From the NCBI GenBank assembly GCA_029863355.1, contig JAOTVO010000008.1, forward strand, positions 1 to 17,500: 17,500 nucleotides of DNA. The letters are read 5' to 3'. The translations under genes and the position numbers were made by a program. The notes beneath the pieces are model-generated. The model did no database searches, was not told the origin of the DNA, and saw only the letters and a program-made list of their open reading frames with translations. Below are positions 14,417-17,500 of the stretch, piece by piece; the first letter of the stretch is position 1; each line of letters opens with the position of its first letter. The DNA comes from Candidatus Krumholzibacteriia bacterium. Its GTDB lineage: Bacteria; Krumholzibacteriota; Krumholzibacteria; WVZY01; JAKEHA01.

Positions 14417-15653
14417 GGAAGGCCAAGTCGGCGTTGGAGAGCTGGTAGTCGAGGCCGTAGCGCGCGCGCAGGTGGTCGAGCAGCACGCGCGCGGCCAGCG
14501 CGTGACCGTAGGCGTTGGGGTGCCCGTCGCGCTCGAGGTAGAGCTTGCGCCGCCGGGCCGCGTCCCTGAATTCGGCGAGCGGGTAGACGTAGTCGATTCC
14601 GCCCCCCCCGCAGAAGCGCCCCAGGCGCACGAAGGGCGCGTGGAAATCGAGCCGATCCGGGGCCACGCCCGCACCCTCGAGCAGCCACCGGCGCCAGTCG
14701 TCGTCGGCCTCGATGAGCGGAAAGACGAATACGATGAGCTCGGCGCCGATACTGTCGCAGTACTGCTTGACGCGCAGGAGAATCGCTTCGGTCGTGCGCC
14801 AGGCGCTCTCCATGCCCTCGTCGGAGGGGGACTCGAAGACGGACCAGTGCGTCACCGACGCCCCGCCCGCATTGCGGCCGAAGCCGAGCGGGAACGCGTC
14901 TTGCGCGGGCGCCTCCGCGCCCGTGACGCTCTTCAGGCTCCGGACCAGCATCACGAGGAAATGGCTCCGCCGCAGGAGATTCCTGAGCCCGTGGGCGGCG
15001 CGCCGCGCGGGCGGCGCACCCGGACGCCGCACCGGAGCGGCCAGCACCAGCGAGTCCCCCTCCACGGCGAAACGCGGCTTGGGTGCCGTGCCGAGGAACA
15101 GGTGATCTAGCCCGTTGTTGATGACGTCGTTGATCATGAAAAAGTCCAGCACCACGATGTCGGGCCGCAACCGCGGTGCGACCCGCTGCAGCAGCAGGAA
15201 CTCCTGGTCGGTGCCGAAGCCCGGGACGGCCGTGTTGAGCACCTCGGCCGTGCCGCCGAGAGCGCGCGCCATGAAGTCGGAGCATCGCCACTGGACGTCG
15301 ACGCCGGCGCCGAACGCCACCGAGTCCCCGATGTGCAGGACGCGCGGCCGGCCCGGCCGCGGCTCGGCGACCTCGCGCTCCCGCATGCCCAGGGCGTTCA
15401 CGCGCACGCGGTAGTCGATGCCGCGCCGGCGATCGACCACGTGCACCCGCGAGCCCGGGTCCAGGCTCCAGCCCAGTTCGGGGTCGAAGCGGATCACCGT
15501 GCCGACATTCTCCACGGGGAAGAAACGTCGAGTGACGATCTCGGCGGCGAGGATTAGTGCGGCGAGCGTCGTCGCCGCGAGCAGGAAGTTGGCGCCCAGG
15601 CGCGCCCAGCGGGATCTATGGCCGCGCTGGCGCCGCAGGTCGTCGTCCAGCAT
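14409..15653 (-). CDS. Membrane-anchored SGNH/GDSL hydrolase
   Basis: A 414-residue protein with one N-terminal membrane helix (about 20-42, after a basic stretch) and a periplasmic SGNH/GDSL hydrolase domain. The blocks are visible in order: GDS with nucleophile S111 in LHIGDSVAFGAGV, the oxyanion glycine region TAVPGFGTDQE (141-151), N175 in FFMINDVINNG, and D376/H378 in ERDGHPNAYGH. Proteins of this layout often remove or transfer acyl groups on surface polysaccharides, and AlgJ/AlgX-like acetylation factors are relatives; the substrate here is unknown. The segment FCGGGGIDY (347-355) is encoded over a run of eight G. The start at 15653 has GGAGGA seven bases upstream. It sits 60 bases before the GT4 start and 79 bases after the S9 peptidase, with its own promoter in the latter gap. 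Confidence 0.85.
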   Translation of the reverse strand: MLDDDLRRQRGHRSRWARLGANFLLAATTLAALILAAEIVTRRFFPVENVGTVIRFDPELGWSLDPGSRVHVVDRRRGIDYRVRVNALGMREREVAEPRPGRPRVLHIGDSVAFGAGVDVQWRCSDFMARALGGTAEVLNTAVPGFGTDQEFLLLQRVAPRLRPDIVVLDFFMINDVINNGLDHLFLGTAPKPRFAVEGDSLVLAAPVRRPGAPPARRAAHGLRNLLRRSHFLVMLVRSLKSVTGAEAPAQDAFPLGFGRNAGGASVTHWSVFESPSDEGMESAWRTTEAILLRVKQYCDSIGAELIVFVFPLIEADDDWRRWLLEGAGVAPDRLDFHAPFVRLGRFCGGGGIDYVYPLAEFRDAARRRKLYLERDGHPNAYGHALAARVLLDHLRARYGLDYQLSNADLAFLD

Positions 15654-15660
15654 GCTGCGT

Positions 15661-15666
15661 TCCTCC
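15661..15666 (-). promoter_or_regulatory. Ribosome binding site of the SGNH hydrolase gene
   Basis: GGAGGA on the minus strand, seven bases before the ATG at 15653. Sequence and spacing are close to ideal and support this start. Confidence 0.75.
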
Positions 15667-15695
15667 GGGTGCGGACGGACCCTTGCCCGAGGGCC

Positions 15696-15724
15696 ATTGT
15701 ACCACGAAGCGCCGCCAGGCTCAA
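15696..15724 (-). promoter_or_regulatory. Sigma-70-like promoter of the SGNH hydrolase gene
   Basis: On the minus strand the -35 is TTGAGC (15719-15724), then 17 bases, then the -10 TACAAT (15696-15701). Matches to consensus are four and five of six. Transcription would start near 15689, leaving a leader of about 36 bases before the ATG at 15653. It lies entirely between the S9 peptidase stop and the SGNH start. Confidence 0.6.
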
Positions 15725-15732
15725 ACGCGGCG
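15710..15732 (-). terminator. GC hairpin directly after the S9 peptidase stop
   Basis: CGCCGC and GCGGCG (15727-15732 and 15710-15715) form six-base arms with an 11-base loop immediately after the TAA of the peptidase. No T-run follows, so it may only weaken read-through or stabilise the 3' end. It overlaps the -35 of the SGNH promoter. Confidence 0.3.
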
Positions 15733-17500
15733 TTACCTCTCGCCGCCGATGGCGCGGTTGCGCACCATCTCCTCGACGTCGTACGGCGAGGGCTCCCCGC
15801 CCAGGTAACGGTGGAACCAGTCGAGATGGGCCGCGTAGTAGAGCGGCAGCGACCGCACGTAACTGGGCCAGTGCCCGTCGTTTTCGAACACGATCAGACG
15901 CGACGGCACGCCGCGCTTGCGCAGGGCCGAGAAGAACTCCAGGCTCTGCGTGTAGGGCACGCGGTAGTCCTTCTCGCCGGTGATGACCAGGCACGGCGTC
16001 TCGAAGCGGGCGGCCAGCCGGTGCGGAGACCACTTCTCGTAGTCCTCCGATTCCCACGGCGCGCCGCCCAGATCGAATTGCGGGAACCAAAGTTCTTCGG
16101 TCGCTCCCCACATCGCGGGCAGGTCGTAGACCCCCATCATCGCGGCCAGGCACTGGAACCGGTTCGTGTTTCCCTCCAGCCACATCATCATGTAGCCGCC
16201 GTACGACCACCCCATCGCCCCCATCCGCTCTTCATCCACCCAGGGTAGCCGGGCCAGCCCGTCGGCGACAGCCATGACGTCCTCGTAGACCTTGCCGCCC
16301 CAGTCGCGTGAGATCGCGCGCGTGAACGCCTGGCCGAATCCCGTCGAGCCGTGCGGGTTGGGAAAGGCGACGACGTAGCCGGCTCCGGGGTAGACCTGCC
16401 AGTCGCCGCGGAAGCTGTCCGTCCACTGCATCTGCGGTCCCCCGTGAACATTGACGATGAGCGGGTAGCGCCCCTGCGGGTCGAAACCGTGGGGCTTCAC
16501 CACGAAGGTGTGGATCTTGCGACCCGTCGGGGACTCGAACCACATCTCCTCGGCCGGACGGATATCCACCTCGTCCTCGATCGATCGGTTGAAGGTGGTG
16601 AGCCGCCGGCTCCCCTTGCCCTCGTTGGTCACCGTCCAGATCTCGCTGGGCTCGCCCACTGAACGGCGTGATACGACGATGCGACGACCGTCGCTCGAGA
16701 CGTCGAAGGCATCAACGTGGCGCAGATCGACGATGGGACGGATGCGCCTGGTGTCCAGGTCGATGCGATACAGAGGCCGGGCGCCTTCCTCTTCGGCGGT
16801 GAAGTAGATCGAGCGCGAGTCGGGCGCCCAGCGGTGTGCCACCACCCAGTTGTCGAACGCCTCGGTCAGCACCTCGCTCTGCCCGCTGCGCCGGTCGTAG
16901 ACGGCGAGACGGAGACAATCGGCCTCGTAGCCGGGCTCAGCCTGCGTGAGGTAGGCGATGGCGCTGCCGTCGGGCGAGTAGCGCGGGTCGGCGTCGAAGG
17001 CCGGATTGCCTCCGGTGATGTTCAAGCGGTCGCCGCCGGAAAGGGGGACGACAAAGAGGTCCTTGTTGGTCGTCTCCCACTCGTTGGCGTCGGCGTTACC
17101 CGCTACGCAGATCTCCCGTCCGTCCGGCGACACGTCGAGGCCGGCGAAGCCGCCCGCCGAGAACGCCGGGAGATCCACGTGGCCCGGCGTCAAGTCGGTC
17201 GTGGTCTTCGCTTCTATGTCGTAGACGAGCGTGTGGAAGCGCTTTCCGTCCTTCCAGAAGGTCCAGTGCCGATAGAGGAGGTCGTCGGCCACGTGGGCCT
17301 GGATGACGCCCTCGTCGAGGTCCTTCGCGAGCTTCTCGTTGCAGTCCGAGTCGGCACCGCACTCCGGAAAGACCTCGGCGACGAAGAGGAGCCGCCCGCC
17401 GTCGGGCGTCCACACGGCGCCGCCGGCCCCGGGGGCGAAGTCGGTGAGCCGCTGCGCCTCGCCGCCGTTGGCGGGAATGCGCCAGGCCTGTTCGCCCTTC
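15733..17500 (-). CDS. S9-family serine peptidase (partial, 5' end missing)
   Basis: The C-terminal 588 residues of a prolyl-oligopeptidase-family (S9) enzyme, of the acylaminoacyl-peptidase/dipeptidyl-aminopeptidase type; the N-terminus is beyond the right edge. In visible numbering, PD40-type propeller blades (VWTPDGG, VSPDGRE, YSPDGS, WAPDSR and VSSDGRR) occupy about 1-310. An alpha/beta-hydrolase domain follows, with VHGGPQMQW (351-359), the nucleophile S432 in GWSYGGYMMMW, the acid D511 in GEKDYRVP and the histidine H543 in ENDGHW, a complete triad. Such enzymes cleave short peptides and are cytoplasmic or, with a signal peptide, periplasmic or secreted; the missing N-terminus leaves that open. 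The stop is TAA, followed by a GC hairpin and then the SGNH promoter. There is no visible functional link to the glycan genes. Confidence 0.93.
   Translation of the reverse strand, partial: KGEQAWRIPANGGEAQRLTDFAPGAGGAVWTPDGGRLLFVAEVFPECGADSDCNEKLAKDLDEGVIQAHVADDLLYRHWTFWKDGKRFHTLVYDIEAKTTTDLTPGHVDLPAFSAGGFAGLDVSPDGREICVAGNADANEWETTNKDLFVVPLSGGDRLNITGGNPAFDADPRYSPDGSAIAYLTQAEPGYEADCLRLAVYDRRSGQSEVLTEAFDNWVVAHRWAPDSRSIYFTAEEEGARPLYRIDLDTRRIRPIVDLRHVDAFDVSSDGRRIVVSRRSVGEPSEIWTVTNEGKGSRRLTTFNRSIEDEVDIRPAEEMWFESPTGRKIHTFVVKPHGFDPQGRYPLIVNVHGGPQMQWTDSFRGDWQVYPGAGYVVAFPNPHGSTGFGQAFTRAISRDWGGKVYEDVMAVADGLARLPWVDEERMGAMGWSYGGYMMMWLEGNTNRFQCLAAMMGVYDLPAMWGATEELWFPQFDLGGAPWESEDYEKWSPHRLAARFETPCLVITGEKDYRVPYTQSLEFFSALRKRGVPSRLIVFENDGHWPSYVRSLPLYYAAHLDWFHRYLGGEPSPYDVEEMVRNRAIGGER

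Noticed and set aside
12753..15110. Plus-strand open frame of 785 codons
   Set aside because: It crosses from the GT4 gene into the SGNH gene on the opposite strand and through their promoter; no family motif.
1..17500. CRISPR arrays, tRNA or rRNA genes, insertion sequences, attachment sites
   Set aside because: No regularly spaced repeats, cloverleaf-like sequence, transposase motifs or terminal inverted repeats were noticed on reading both strands; a covariance-model scan would be the decisive test for small RNAs.

Overview
The window is a GC-rich bacterial chromosome segment, densely coded on both strands, with every recognisable gene intact except the two cut by the window edges. Long open frames on the strand opposite to real genes are frequent, as expected at this base composition. 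A membrane GT-C glycosyltransferase, a polysaccharide flippase, an SGNH hydrolase and several PD40-type propeller repeats point to a free-living bacterium that builds surface or reserve glycans. I cannot place the phylum from ten genes. An uncultured high-GC lineage of the Gemmatimonadota or Eisenbacteria kind would fit, but that is a guess. No tRNA, rRNA, CRISPR array, insertion sequence or phage gene was seen.

Positions 1-7218 hold five minus-strand genes in a compact, probably co-transcribed row. In transcription order they are a GT39-like membrane glycosyltransferase fused to a six-blade PD40 propeller, glutamine-dependent NAD+ synthetase (nadE), a CLC chloride transporter with CBS domains, an eIF-2B/ribose-1,5-bisphosphate-isomerase-like protein, and the start of a polysaccharide flippase. 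The last three are joined by 4-base (ATGA) and 1-base (TGATG) stop/start overlaps. A 177-base divergent control region, containing an AT-rich island at 7321-7380 (30% GC), separates this row from a plus-strand SufR/COG2345-like winged-helix regulator with three candidate Fe-S cysteines (7396-8076). That regulator converges on a small Trm112-family gene, and their stop codons share four bases.

Positions 8508-14348 are the most unusual part. A 1203-residue plus-strand protein joins a GT81/GT2-like GT-A domain, about 430 residues I cannot assign, and a C-terminal GH130 mannoside phosphorylase-type propeller. It converges, six bases apart, on a GT4 glycosyltransferase with a C-terminal toroid-like domain. 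Together they suggest a route for making and breaking a mannose- or glucose-containing oligosaccharide or compatible solute. The GT-A domain of the fusion seems to have lost its metal-binding DxD, so it may be a scaffold or sensor rather than a working transferase.

Positions 14409-17500 hold a membrane-anchored SGNH/GDSL hydrolase and an S9-family serine peptidase cut by the right edge, both on the minus strand. The SGNH gene and the GT4 gene each have a good sigma-70-like promoter and a strong ribosome binding site of their own.
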